Assembly (NCBI GenBank): GCA_902798425.1
Contig: CADBWR010000003.1
Coordinates: forward strand, 1-64,000
Reading direction: 5' to 3'
Source of the DNA: an uncultured Bacteroidales bacterium
GTDB taxonomy: Bacteria > Bacteroidota > Bacteroidia > Bacteroidales > Bacteroidaceae
DNA length: 64,000 nucleotides
Shown: positions 1 through 7,902 of the stretch, piece after piece
Layout: every line of letters starts with the position of its first letter
How positions within the stretch are numbered: position 1 is the first letter of the stretch
The notes under the pieces: generated by a model
The model's input: only the letters and a program-made list of their open reading frames with translations
Told to the model about the DNA's origin: nothing
Databases searched by the model: none
Made by a program: the position numbers and the translations under genes

Positions 1-355
1 TAAAGTTGCTGAAGAAGCATTTGCAACCGGCAAGCAGCACCCTAGCTTCAAGGCTGGTGACACTGTAACTGTCGCTTACAAAATTATCGAGGGTTCTAAA
101 GAGCGTATCCAGCTCTTCCGTGGTGTCGTTATCAAGATTAGCGGCCATCAGGAGAAGAAGCGTTTCACTGTTCGCAAGATGTCGGGTACCGTTGGTGTAG
201 AGCGTATCTTCCCTCTGGAGTCTCCCAACATTGAGAGCATCGAGGTGAACAAGGTTGGTAAGGTTCGTCGCGCTAAGTTGTACTACCTGCGCAACCTGAC
301 CGGTAAGGCTGCTCGTATCAAGGAGAAGCGTAGCGGTCTGGCTGGCAAGGAGTAA
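1..355 (+). CDS. rplS: 50S ribosomal protein L19, 5' end cut by window edge
   Basis: The frame is open from the first base and ends at TAA. The product is L19, a large-subunit protein at the 30S-50S interface. Recognisable segments are [16 protein letters not shown] at the visible start, the FRGVVI core, [17 protein letters not shown] and the basic tail [18 protein letters not shown]. From family length and the usual Bacteroidales start, only about four or five residues are missing. A strong intrinsic terminator follows within 40 bp, so it ends its transcript. Identification is secure. Confidence 0.97.
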   Translation, partial: KVAEEAFATGKQHPSFKAGDTVTVAYKIIEGSKERIQLFRGVVIKISGHQEKKRFTVRKMSGTVGVERIFPLESPNIESIEVNKVGKVRRAKLYYLRNLTGKAARIKEKRSGLAGKE

Positions 356-391
356 GACTTACAGCTGGCAGAACCTGCACAGTATAAAAAG

Positions 392-423
392 GAGACAACC
401 TAATTCCGGGTTGTCTCTTTTTT
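392..423 (+). terminator. Intrinsic terminator of rplS
   Basis: A perfect 9-bp stem (gagacaacc at 392-400 with ggttgtctc at 409-417) is followed directly by a T-run. It lies 37 bp after the rplS stop. Confidence 0.9.
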
Positions 424-632
424 CATTTTGGGGTTGTCTCTTTTTTCTTGTCTTTCAACTCATAGTTGGTTTGCGCATTAGCTTCTCCGTGCAATGCTTC
501 CTGAAAGTCATCCCAGTCCTGAAAACCAGCTAACAGCGACAGACGGTCGAGCGTCTTACGGTTGGGCTTTCTCAACAGTTCTTTCTCTACTGCAACCAAC
601 AATTGGCGCAAAGCATGTTTCTTTTTTTCCAT
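423..632 (-). CDS. Small basic protein of unknown function
   Basis: A 69-residue reading frame starting MEKKKHALRQLL. An upstream in-frame ATG at 671 would put the minus-strand -7 box inside the gene, so the ATG at 632 is preferred; that leaves a nearly leaderless mRNA. The protein is charged and helical, with a Lys-rich N-terminus and a middle segment LDRLSLLAGFQDWDDFQEAL that looks like a folded helical hairpin. I do not recognise the family. Support for being real: its own promoter box, non-random composition, and no overlap with a neighbour. It ends at the rplS terminator, convergent with rplS. Confidence 0.6.
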   Translation of the reverse strand: MEKKKHALRQLLVAVEKELLRKPNRKTLDRLSLLAGFQDWDDFQEALHGEANAQTNYELKDKKKETTPK

Positions 633-639
633 AACACGT

Positions 640-669
640 GCAAAATTACATTTTTTTTTGTAATTTTGC
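640..669. promoter_or_regulatory. Palindromic divergent promoter pair
   Basis: A perfect inverted repeat (gcaaaattaca at 640-650 and tgtaattttgc at 659-669) separated by eight T. Each arm carries a TAnnTTTG -7 box: 641-648 reading minus toward the small protein, and 661-668 reading plus toward the AICAR transformylase gene. Confidence 0.7.
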
Positions 670-698
670 AACCAGATTCTAAAAGAATGTATTAAACA

Positions 699-1886
699 AT
701 GAAAGAATTAGCACTCAAGTACGGATGTAATCCTAACCAGAAGCCCTCACGCATCTTCATGAACGAGGGCGAGTTACCCATTGAAGTCATCAACGGCCGC
801 CCTGGCTACATCAACTTCCTCGACGCACTGAATGCCTGGCAGTTGGTTAAGGAGCTGAAGGCTGCCACCGGTCTGCCCGCTGCAGCATCGTTCAAGCACG
901 TCAGCCCTGCTGGTGCCGCTGTTGGTCTGCCGCTGAGCGACACGCTGAAGAAAATTTATTTCGTTGACGACATCAAGGGTCTGGACGAGAGTGCCATTGC
1001 CTGTGCCTATGCCCGTGCCCGTGGTGCCGACCGCATGTCCAGCTATGGCGACTTCGTAGCCTTGAGTGACACCTGCGATGCTACCACTGCCCTGCTTCTG
1101 AAGCGCGAGGTCAGCGACGGCGTCATTGCACCCGACTTCACCGCCGAGGCTATCGAGATACTGAAGGACAAGCGCAAGGGGACATACAACGTCATTAAGA
1201 TTGACCCCACCTACAAGCCCGCCCCCATCGAGACCAAGCAGTGCTTTGGTGTGACCTTCGAACAGGGCCGCAACGAGATCAAACTCGACGACCCCGCACT
1301 CTTCGAGAACATCCCCACACAGAACAAGACATTCCCTGCTGATGCCAAGCGCGACCTGATTATCGCGCTCATCACACTGAAATACACCCAGTCAAACTCT
1401 GTCTGCTACGTCAAGGACGGACAGGCCATAGGTATCGGCGCTGGTCAGCAGAGCCGCATCCACTGTACCCGTCTGGCTGGCAACAAGGCTGACATCTGGT
1501 GGCTGCGCCAGCACCCGAAGGTGATGAACCTGCCCTTCAAGGAGGGTATCCGCCGTGCTGACCGCGACAACACCATCGATGTGTACATCTCTGAGGACGA
1601 GCACGACGACGTACTGCGCGATGGTGCTTGGCAGCAGTTCTTCACCGAGCAGCCCGAGGTACTGACAATGGCTGAGAAGAAGGAGTGGATAGCCAAGAAC
1701 ACCAAGGTGGCTCTGGGCTCTGATGCTTTCTTCCCCTTTGGCGACAACATTGAGCGTGCCCACAAGAGTGGCGTAGAGTACATTGCTCAGGCTGGCGGCT
1801 CTGTTCGCGATGATCATGTTATCATGACCTGCGACAAGTACGGCATTGCCATGGCATTCACAGGAGTAAGATTGTTCCATCACTAA
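699..1886 (+). CDS. AICAR transformylase, stand-alone PurH C-terminal domain
   Basis: Transfers the formyl group of 10-formyl-THF to AICAR in the penultimate step of de novo IMP synthesis. The 395-residue protein contains only the AICARFT domain; the IMP cyclohydrolase domain is a separate gene at 52665-53261. The catalytic Lys-His pair is seen as K66-H67 in ASFKHVSPAGAA, and later as blocks NSVCYVKDGQAIGIGAGQQS and RIHCTRLAGNKADIWWLR. From memory these blocks are closer to the eukaryotic ATIC C-terminal half than to E. coli PurH, ending in the same RLFHH. The start follows a TAATTTTG box by 30 bp. Function is confident; the evolutionary reading is inference. Bacterial fused enzymes are usually named purH, so no symbol is given for this half. 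Confidence 0.93.
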   Translation: MKELALKYGCNPNQKPSRIFMNEGELPIEVINGRPGYINFLDALNAWQLVKELKAATGLPAAASFKHVSPAGAAVGLPLSDTLKKIYFVDDIKGLDESAIACAYARARGADRMSSYGDFVALSDTCDATTALLLKREVSDGVIAPDFTAEAIEILKDKRKGTYNVIKIDPTYKPAPIETKQCFGVTFEQGRNEIKLDDPALFENIPTQNKTFPADAKRDLIIALITLKYTQSNSVCYVKDGQAIGIGAGQQSRIHCTRLAGNKADIWWLRQHPKVMNLPFKEGIRRADRDNTIDVYISEDEHDDVLRDGAWQQFFTEQPEVLTMAEKKEWIAKNTKVALGSDAFFPFGDNIERAHKSGVEYIAQAGGSVRDDHVIMTCDKYGIAMAFTGVRLFHH

Positions 1887-1887
1887 T

Positions 1888-1922
1888 TTAATGCTTAATG
1901 CTTAATGCTTAATGCTTAATTA
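1888..1922. repeat. Heptamer array (TTAATGC)n
   Basis: Four exact copies of ttaatgc followed by ttaatta, period exactly 7 bp. It fills the gap between the AICAR transformylase stop and the next start codon, whose A is the last base of the array. Confidence 0.9.
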
Positions 1923-2287
1923 TGAAGGCGAAAGAAGAAAATATCATAGCAACAAAAAGCTATGCTTTTGCTGTTCGCTGTGTAAACCTATATAAATTCT
2001 TAAATGAAGAAAAGCATGACTTTACTATTGGGAAACAGCTACTTCGCAGCGGAACGAGTGTAGGTGCAAATGTAAAAGAAGCATTACGTGGGTATACCAA
2101 AGCTGATTTTACCGCTAAAATGAGTATAGCCTTGAAGGAAGCAAGTGAAACGGAATTTTGGATTGAATTGTTAAGAGATACGTATTTTATTACAGAACAA
2201 CAAGCAAATAGCATGTTAACAGACTGTACAGAATTAATTAAACTTCTTATGACAATAATAAAAACATCTCAAGGAAAAAACAATTAA
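1922..2287 (+). CDS. Four-helix bundle protein (S23 / 23S rRNA IVS-like)
   Basis: A 121-residue all-helical protein of the four-helix-bundle family (the avd-like / 23S rRNA intervening-sequence protein group). The signature LLRSGTSVGANVKEA is plain, followed by FTAKMSIALKEASETEFWIELL. Members elsewhere are small basic proteins found singly or inside rRNA intervening sequences; the molecular role is not settled, nucleic-acid binding being the usual suggestion. The gene is visibly more A+T-rich than both neighbours and is bracketed by heptamer arrays in opposite orientation, suggesting acquisition as a cassette (inference). No promoter box of its own is clear; it probably reads through from upstream. 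Confidence 0.85.
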   Translation: MKAKEENIIATKSYAFAVRCVNLYKFLNEEKHDFTIGKQLLRSGTSVGANVKEALRGYTKADFTAKMSIALKEASETEFWIELLRDTYFITEQQANSMLTDCTELIKLLMTIIKTSQGKNN

Positions 2288-2316
2288 GAATTAAGCATTA
2301 AGAATTAAGCATTAAA
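2282..2316. repeat. Heptamer array (AATTAAG/CATTAAG)n
   Basis: Five consecutive heptamers (aattaag, aattaag, cattaag, aattaag, cattaaa). The first overlaps the stop codon of the four-helix-bundle gene. It is the reverse-complement type of the array upstream of that gene. Confidence 0.88.
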
Positions 2317-2319
2317 AAT

Positions 2320-2514
2320 ATGAGTAAGGAGAGTGATTTCCAGGAGATACTGGAGAATGGCATTAACTTCGGTCGTGGCGGTGGTCCTCGCAAAGAGGAC
2401 GACAAGGTGAAAACCAAGGCCAAGAAAAAGAAGTATATCACTGGTGCTCACGGTAGTGGCTCTGCCAAGCAGAAAGCCAAATACCGTGAGCAGCGGGCCA
2501 ATAGGCATAAGTGA
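2320..2514 (+). CDS. Small Lys/Arg-rich protein, conserved-looking, unknown function
   Basis: A 64-residue protein starting MSKESDFQEILENGINFGRG and turning very basic (KTKAKKKKYITG, then a Lys/Arg-rich end NRHK). The layout, an acidic helix followed by a disordered cationic tail, would suit a nucleic-acid- or ribosome-binding peptide, but that is inference only; I do not recognise a named family. It starts just after the heptamer array and lies 39 bp before the GH53 gene on the same strand. Codon use is like that of neighbouring core genes, unlike the A+T-rich four-helix gene before it. Confidence 0.65.
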   Translation: MSKESDFQEILENGINFGRGGGPRKEDDKVKTKAKKKKYITGAHGSGSAKQKAKYREQRANRHK

Positions 2515-2553
2515 TGGAAGAAGGAAGATAACTAACAAACTACTATTAATATA

Positions 2554-3822
2554 ATGAGTAAAATGAGAAAAGTATTACTAACACTAATTGCAATTGCGAT
2601 TGCCACCACCACTATGGCACAGAAATATGTAGGTGGCGACATTTCATTATTGCCAAGCTATGAGGCGAATGGCGCTAAGTTTTTGGACAAGGACGGAAAA
2701 AGCATTACTGGCGGAATGATTAGCTACTTCAAGGCACAGGGGTGGAACGCCATGCGCGTACGTCTTTTCGTCGATCCTTCAAAGGCCTCAGCCACACACA
2801 AGGGTGAAGGTGTGCGTCAAGACTTAGAGTATGTTAAGGCCTTGGGTAAACAGATCAAAGATGCCGGACTGAGCTTCATGCTTGACTTCCACTACAGCGA
2901 CACATGGACAGACCCAGGCAAACACTCTACACCCAGCGCATGGACCTCGACAGATCCAGACGTACTGGCACAGAACGTCTACGACTACACCATCGACTGT
3001 CTTAGCCAACTCATCAACGCGGGTGCCACGCCTGACTTCGTTCAGCCAGGCAATGAAATCACCTACGGCATGATGTGGCCAACAGGGCACTGCTATCCAG
3101 ATGGCGGAGCCTATAGCGGAGGAATGTTCGCCAACTTTGCCAAATATCTGAAAGCAGGCATCAAGGCTATCCGCGAGAAATGTCCCAATGCCCAGATTGT
3201 CATCCAGACAGAGATGAGCAAAAGCACCAATGTCACTAATTTCTATAAAACGTTGAAAAACTACACCGATGACTATGATGTCATTGGCTTGTCATACTAC
3301 CCTTACTATCATGGTAAATTGAGCACACTGAAGACTTTGCTGAACACTTTAGAGACCACCTACCCCACCAAGAAAATTCAGTTGGTGGAGACTGGGTATT
3401 TCCATGCTTACTATCCTGATGATGCCACTCACAAGATTTCAGAATTTCCTAACTGGCCTGCCACAGATGCGGGACAGCTACAGTTCACCAAGGACTTGAT
3501 AGCTGAACTGAAAAACCACGCTAACGTCAATGGTCTTTATTGGTGGTTCCCTGAAGCCAATGAACATGGATTAGACTGGAATACCAAACGTGTTACTGAC
3601 AAATGGTACAACGCCAGTCTCTTCGACAATCAGACGGGCAAAGCACAGCAAGCTCTATACGAGTTGAAGAACTTTCTGGACAACGAGAGTGCCATCCAAG
3701 TTCCCGTCGCTAACAGCAAGGCCGACCATGTCTGGTACACGCTCGACGGCCGCCAACTGAGCACGAAGCCCAAGGAGCGCGGCATCTACATCCATCAGCA
3801 CCAGAAGATGGTTGTCCGCTAA
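2554..3822 (+). CDS. GH53 arabinogalactan endo-beta-1,4-galactanase, secreted
   Basis: Cleaves beta-1,4-galactan side chains of pectin. Residues 1-22 are a signal peptide ending TTTMAQ. The GH53 fold is seen from GGDISLLPSYEANG onward, with WNAMRVRLFVDP. The acid/base is E168 in QPGNEITYGMMW and the nucleophile E279 in IQLVETGY. The last 30 residues form a short sorting-like tail (WYTLDGRQLSTKP, then ERGIYIHQHQKMVVR) of the type common in Prevotella secreted proteins, consistent with type IX export; porQ is in this window. An in-frame ATG at 2563 is an equally good start. No SusC/SusD genes flank it, so it is an orphan glycosidase. The DNA for the tail recurs at 9907-9957. Confidence 0.93.
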   Translation: MSKMRKVLLTLIAIAIATTTMAQKYVGGDISLLPSYEANGAKFLDKDGKSITGGMISYFKAQGWNAMRVRLFVDPSKASATHKGEGVRQDLEYVKALGKQIKDAGLSFMLDFHYSDTWTDPGKHSTPSAWTSTDPDVLAQNVYDYTIDCLSQLINAGATPDFVQPGNEITYGMMWPTGHCYPDGGAYSGGMFANFAKYLKAGIKAIREKCPNAQIVIQTEMSKSTNVTNFYKTLKNYTDDYDVIGLSYYPYYHGKLSTLKTLLNTLETTYPTKKIQLVETGYFHAYYPDDATHKISEFPNWPATDAGQLQFTKDLIAELKNHANVNGLYWWFPEANEHGLDWNTKRVTDKWYNASLFDNQTGKAQQALYELKNFLDNESAIQVPVANSKADHVWYTLDGRQLSTKPKERGIYIHQHQKMVVR

Positions 3823-3923
3823 CGCTATGCGGTTCATCTAAACCTTTCAGCTGTGTTCAACTTTCCGGGTTCACTTCAGGAATACGTAACTTCGCGTCCA
3901 ATATCAAACAATTATTTTCAACT

Positions 3924-4583
3924 ATGAAACAACGATATGCAGTAGTAGTGCTCTTTGTACTGATAATTGCTTCGAGCATGGTGAGCCTGACCAGCTATAA
4001 AACAACAGAGCAATTGGTGACTGAGGATGTGAACCGGGCACTGGCCAAGGCTTTGGACGAACAGAAGTCAAACGTAATCAGTGCAGACACGATACAGGTG
4101 TTCAACAAACATCTTCAGATGGAGGCATTGAGAGGTCAGGCTGTTTTGGCAGTAGATACTCAAAGGGAGTTCCGCCCACATCCGCAGGTGTCAACGGCAA
4201 CCATCCTGTCGCTGTCAGACCAACGACCGGCGATGGTGCTGTGGTCGATGGCTTTGCTATGGGGACTCTTCTGTATGTATCGGCGCAGTACGTCTTTGAA
4301 ATTGTATGGCGGATTGGCATTGCAGGAAGGGAATTTCGTGGATGCAAAAGGCTGCATCATAAAACTTACCCCTATGCAGCAGCAACTGATGGAAATGTTG
4401 TGGCAATCGCCCTCGCACAAACTGCCAAAGACAGAGATATGTGATACTCTATGGCCTAAGAAACCGGATGCCAGCGAGACGCTATATACGCTTATCCGGC
4501 GACTAAAGCCCATCATAGAAGAACATTCCGACCTCAAAATCGAAGTCGACAGAGGCAAGTCCTACGGGCTGAAAATCAAGTAG
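3924..4583 (+). CDS. Membrane-anchored winged-helix regulator (ToxR-like layout)
   Basis: A 219-residue protein with an N-terminal hydrophobic segment (about 6-23), an extracytoplasmic stretch of roughly 75 residues, a second hydrophobic segment (about 103-120, AMVLWSMALLWGLFCMY), then a C-terminal OmpR/PhoB-type winged helix (about 145-219) with LTPMQQQLMEMLWQSP, KTEICDTLWP and ETLYTLIRRLKPII, the last being the expected recognition helix. There is no receiver or kinase domain, so it would be a one-component sensor binding DNA from the membrane. The order (sensor first, DNA-binding last) is the reverse of ToxR. It precedes the DUF2723 gene, which has its own promoter. Ligand and targets are unknown. 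Confidence 0.8.
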   Translation: MKQRYAVVVLFVLIIASSMVSLTSYKTTEQLVTEDVNRALAKALDEQKSNVISADTIQVFNKHLQMEALRGQAVLAVDTQREFRPHPQVSTATILSLSDQRPAMVLWSMALLWGLFCMYRRSTSLKLYGGLALQEGNFVDAKGCIIKLTPMQQQLMEMLWQSPSHKLPKTEICDTLWPKKPDASETLYTLIRRLKPIIEEHSDLKIEVDRGKSYGLKIK

Positions 4584-4652
4584 ATAGATTTCTTCCTGAT
4601 AATTGTCAGACAATTGTCAGGAAGAAAAATCGTCTAATAAACTACCTCTTCA

Positions 4653-4660
4653 TACCTTTG
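4653..4660 (+). promoter_or_regulatory. -7 box of DUF2723 gene
   Basis: TACCTTTG, 21 bp before the ATG at 4682. It excludes a TTG start at 4658, which would fall inside the box. Confidence 0.7.
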
Positions 4661-4681
4661 CACGAAAAAAGGCACAAAGGT

Positions 4682-7600
4682 ATGATACAACAAACAACTT
4701 TTTCGAGAATTAACACTTGCATAGCATGGCTTGTCTTTGCCATTGCCGCTATTGTCTATGGACTGACAGTAGAACCGACTGCCAGTCTATGGGATTGTCC
4801 TGAATTCATAGCTTGTGGATACAAATTAGAGATAGGTCATCCGCCTGGCGCACCTATCTTTATGTTAGCCGCCAACCTATTCTCACAGATGGCCAGTGAT
4901 CCGTCACATGTGGCATTGATGGTTAATCTGCTATCGGCACTACTGAGTGCGGGATGCATCTTCTTTCTATTTCTCACAGTGACTCACCTCGCCCAGAAGC
5001 TGATCTGCCCTATCAGCGATGGAGTAATGAGCATTTCCCATGTCATCACTATTGAGGCAAGTGGCCTGGTTGGCGCATTGGCCTACACCTTCAGCGACAC
5101 GTTTTGGTTCTCAGCTGTCGAGGCAGAAGTCTATGCATTCTCCAGTTTTCTGACGGCTCTTATGTTTTGGCTGATTCTGAAATGGGAAGACCAGTCTGAA
5201 GACAGGTGGATTATCCTAATTGCCTATATCACAGGATTGTCCATCGGAGTCCATTTGCTCTGTTTGCTCTGCCTGCCTGCTATGACATTTGTGGTCTATT
5301 TTCATAAGACAAAACATATCACATGGATGGGCATATTGAAGACACTCATGGCTGGATGTTTGCTAGTGGGAATTATCCTCTATGGTCTGATACCTGGTGT
5401 GGTGGACATGGGCGGATGGTTTGAACTGCTGTTTACCAATGTGCTGGGATGCCCATACAACACGGGACTTATCTGCTATATCACTCTGATAACAGGAACA
5501 CTTGTCTTTTTATATTACAAAGTAAAACGACATCTCCTTAAACTGTCTCTTGTTTGTCTGCTGATGATACTTGCAGGATATAGTAGCTATGGAGTGATCT
5601 TCATCAGAGCCAATGCCTATACACCGATGTGCGAGAATGCGCCTGATAACATCTTTTCTTTAGGTAGCTATCTGAACCGCGAGCAATATGGTAAGACACC
5701 GCTGTTCTATGGTCCTGCGTATTGCAGCGAGATAGACCGCGTGGCAGAAGGAGAGTACCTGGTGCCGAGACAGAAAGAAGGTAAGGCCGTCTATCGCCCT
5801 GTGGCTGATTCCACGAAGCAGGAATACGAGGTGGTACGCCATGATATTGATTATCTGTATAAGAACAATATGTACTTCCCCCGGATGTATTCCTCACGAC
5901 ATGCCAAGGCTTATGAGGACTGGATGGGAGGTGTCGAGAAGAAGGACGGCGTGCCCACTGCTGCAGAAAATCTGCGTTTTTTCCTTTCCTATCAAGTAAA
6001 TTTCATGTACTGGCGTTATTTCCTGTGGAACTTCGTGGGGCGACAGAACAACATCCAGGGACACGGAGAGGTGGAACACGGCAACTGGATTACAGGTTTC
6101 CGATGGATAGACGACTGGCTGTTGGGGTGCGACACGTCGAAACTGCCGTCAGACCTGAAAGAGAACAAAGGGCGTAACGTGTTCTATGCATTACCGCTAT
6201 TGCTCGGACTGGTGGGAATGATATGGCAATGGCGTAAAGGACGTGAAGGTAAGCAACAATTCCTGGTTGTCATGCTGCTATTCCTGATGACGGGACTTGC
6301 CATCGTGGTCTATCTGAACCAGACGCCACTCCAACCGCGTGAACGTGACTATGCCTATGCGGGCTCGTTCTATGCCTTTGCCATCTGGATAGGCATGGGA
6401 GTGGGAGGCCTCACCCCCAACCCCTCTCCAAAAGGCGAGGGGAGTGGTTACTTTCAAGGGCCGAAACGATGGGCAAAGCTATTTACACCCCTCGCCCTTT
6501 GGAGAGGGGCCGGGGGTGAGGCTCTACTCTGCCTGCTGGTTCCCATCCAGATGGCAAGCCAGACGTGGGATGACCATGACCGCTCAGGTCGTTATACCTG
6601 TCGCGATTTCGGTGCCAACTATCTCAACAGCATGCAGCGAGAGGGACATCCCATCATCCTGACAAATGGCGATAACGACACATTCCCGCTTTGGTATAAC
6701 CATGAAGTGGAAGGAGTGCGCACCGATACGCGCGTCGTCAATATGGAATACCTGCAAACCGACTGGTATATAGACCAGATGAAGCGTCCTGCCTATGAAT
6801 CCCCTGCCCTGCCCATCAGCTTTCACCATGAGGATTATAAGGAGGGCCGGATGGAGTATATACCCATCGATATTGACAGTATCACCATTGGCCCAACGAC
6901 GATCTCACTAAAGGGGGAAAAGGGACTATACAAGAACGAACTGATGGTGCTCGACATGCTGTTGCAAGCCAACTGGAAACGCCCCGTCTATATGTCCATC
7001 AGCATGGGTTCCGACATTCTGCCCTTCCTTCGCGACCACTTGGTACTCGAAGGACTTGCCTATCGCATTTCTCCGACTCCCAGCCGGAGGATAGATGTGG
7101 AGAGACTTTATGATAACATCATGCACCGCTTCCGCTATGGCGGTCTGAATGCGAAAGGAATCTATGTAGATGAAGATGTCAAACGTATGGCCAACACTCA
7201 TCAGTTCATCATGGGCGTGCTTATCGACTCGCTTCTCCAGCGTGGTGACACCAAACGTGCCCTAAATGTATGTCATAAGTGGCAGAAGGAAATGCCTCAG
7301 GAGAACGTGCCCTATACAGAATACGCATTGCCGATGGCCCGCTGTTATTACATGGCACGCCAGTCTGAAAAGGGCGACGAAATCATCAGTAATCTGCTCC
7401 AACGCTCTAACGAATGGCTCTCTTGGATCAATACCATCAAATCATCGCGTCGTGCAGGCTCTCTTAATAATCGCTATACATGGATACAGACCATGGAGCA
7501 GGCACTTATCGTAGCAGAACAATTTGAAAGAACCGAAATCTATCATCAATACATCAAACAATATGAATACCACATCAAACAGAATCTTTCTAACAGCTAG
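4682..7600 (+). CDS. DUF2723 multi-pass membrane protein, probable glycosyltransferase
   Basis: About 972 residues. The N-terminal DUF2723 domain is unmistakable (TVEPTASLWDCPEFIACGYK, then GHPPGAPIFM), with about a dozen membrane segments to roughly residue 620; a soluble helical region follows. The family is thought to be a PMT-like membrane glycosyltransferase group of Bacteroidota (inference from family). The ATG at 4682 is chosen because of the promoter box. Between the last two membrane helices the reading frame contains a 113-bp GC-rich inverted-repeat element (6409-6521) translated as LTPNPSPKGEG and then PLALWRGAGGEA, which does not belong to the family; the frame survives. DUF3098 overlaps its 3' end. 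Confidence 0.88.
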   Translation: MIQQTTFSRINTCIAWLVFAIAAIVYGLTVEPTASLWDCPEFIACGYKLEIGHPPGAPIFMLAANLFSQMASDPSHVALMVNLLSALLSAGCIFFLFLTVTHLAQKLICPISDGVMSISHVITIEASGLVGALAYTFSDTFWFSAVEAEVYAFSSFLTALMFWLILKWEDQSEDRWIILIAYITGLSIGVHLLCLLCLPAMTFVVYFHKTKHITWMGILKTLMAGCLLVGIILYGLIPGVVDMGGWFELLFTNVLGCPYNTGLICYITLITGTLVFLYYKVKRHLLKLSLVCLLMILAGYSSYGVIFIRANAYTPMCENAPDNIFSLGSYLNREQYGKTPLFYGPAYCSEIDRVAEGEYLVPRQKEGKAVYRPVADSTKQEYEVVRHDIDYLYKNNMYFPRMYSSRHAKAYEDWMGGVEKKDGVPTAAENLRFFLSYQVNFMYWRYFLWNFVGRQNNIQGHGEVEHGNWITGFRWIDDWLLGCDTSKLPSDLKENKGRNVFYALPLLLGLVGMIWQWRKGREGKQQFLVVMLLFLMTGLAIVVYLNQTPLQPRERDYAYAGSFYAFAIWIGMGVGGLTPNPSPKGEGSGYFQGPKRWAKLFTPLALWRGAGGEALLCLLVPIQMASQTWDDHDRSGRYTCRDFGANYLNSMQREGHPIILTNGDNDTFPLWYNHEVEGVRTDTRVVNMEYLQTDWYIDQMKRPAYESPALPISFHHEDYKEGRMEYIPIDIDSITIGPTTISLKGEKGLYKNELMVLDMLLQANWKRPVYMSISMGSDILPFLRDHLVLEGLAYRISPTPSRRIDVERLYDNIMHRFRYGGLNAKGIYVDEDVKRMANTHQFIMGVLIDSLLQRGDTKRALNVCHKWQKEMPQENVPYTEYALPMARCYYMARQSEKGDEIISNLLQRSNEWLSWINTIKSSRRAGSLNNRYTWIQTMEQALIVAEQFERTEIYHQYIKQYEYHIKQNLSNS
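6409..6521. repeat. GC-rich inverted-repeat element inserted in frame
   Basis: Two 34-bp arms (6409-6442 and 6488-6521) are reverse complements with three or four mismatches, around a 45-bp spacer. The arms contain cctcaccccc and cccctctcc. Each is also partly self-complementary. It resembles the short palindromic elements translated as LTPNPSPKGEG in many bacterial genomes. Confidence 0.85.
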
Positions 7601-7793
7601 CCTCCTGATTGTCATAGGCTTCATACTGATGTCTGGATCTGGCAGTTCTCTGACCGATAGTCAGAGTGTGGCGTTGCATTCTGAACAGGCTTTCAACCCC
7701 GGAATTTTCTCGTCCCGTAGGATTGTCATTGCCCCGCTGCTATGTTTCGCAGGCTATCTGTTGATTATACTTGGGATTCTTCGGAAACGTTAA
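7563..7793 (+). CDS. DUF3098 small membrane protein
   Basis: A 76-residue protein with two membrane segments: IFLTASLLIVIGFILMSG near the N-terminus, and IAPLLCFAGYLLIILGIL at the C-terminus. The linking motif FNPGIFSSRRIVIAP matches the DUF3098 family of Bacteroidota, whose role is unknown; elsewhere it often sits near ftsX and uppP. The ATG at 7563 lies inside the last 38 bp of the DUF2723 gene in another frame, so the two are translationally coupled. A longer start at 7524 would extend the overlap with non-family sequence and is rejected. Confidence 0.82.
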   Translation: MNTTSNRIFLTASLLIVIGFILMSGSGSSLTDSQSVALHSEQAFNPGIFSSRRIVIAPLLCFAGYLLIILGILRKR

Positions 7794-7902
7794 TCTGTTG
7801 CCCAGAATCCGTTCAGACGTTTATAATGAGTCTGAAAATTGTCACATATAGCTCTGCTTTAGGGTATATAGCGATAAAAATAATTAAAAACCGACCCAAC
7901 TC

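Noticed and set aside
1392..1883. 163-codon minus-strand open frame opposite the AICAR transformylase gene
   Set aside because: It mirrors a strongly conserved coding sequence, has no promoter box and shows no protein family; a shadow of codon bias.
1888..2316. Short repeat arrays considered as a CRISPR array
   Set aside because: Units of 7 bp with no spacers and no cas genes.
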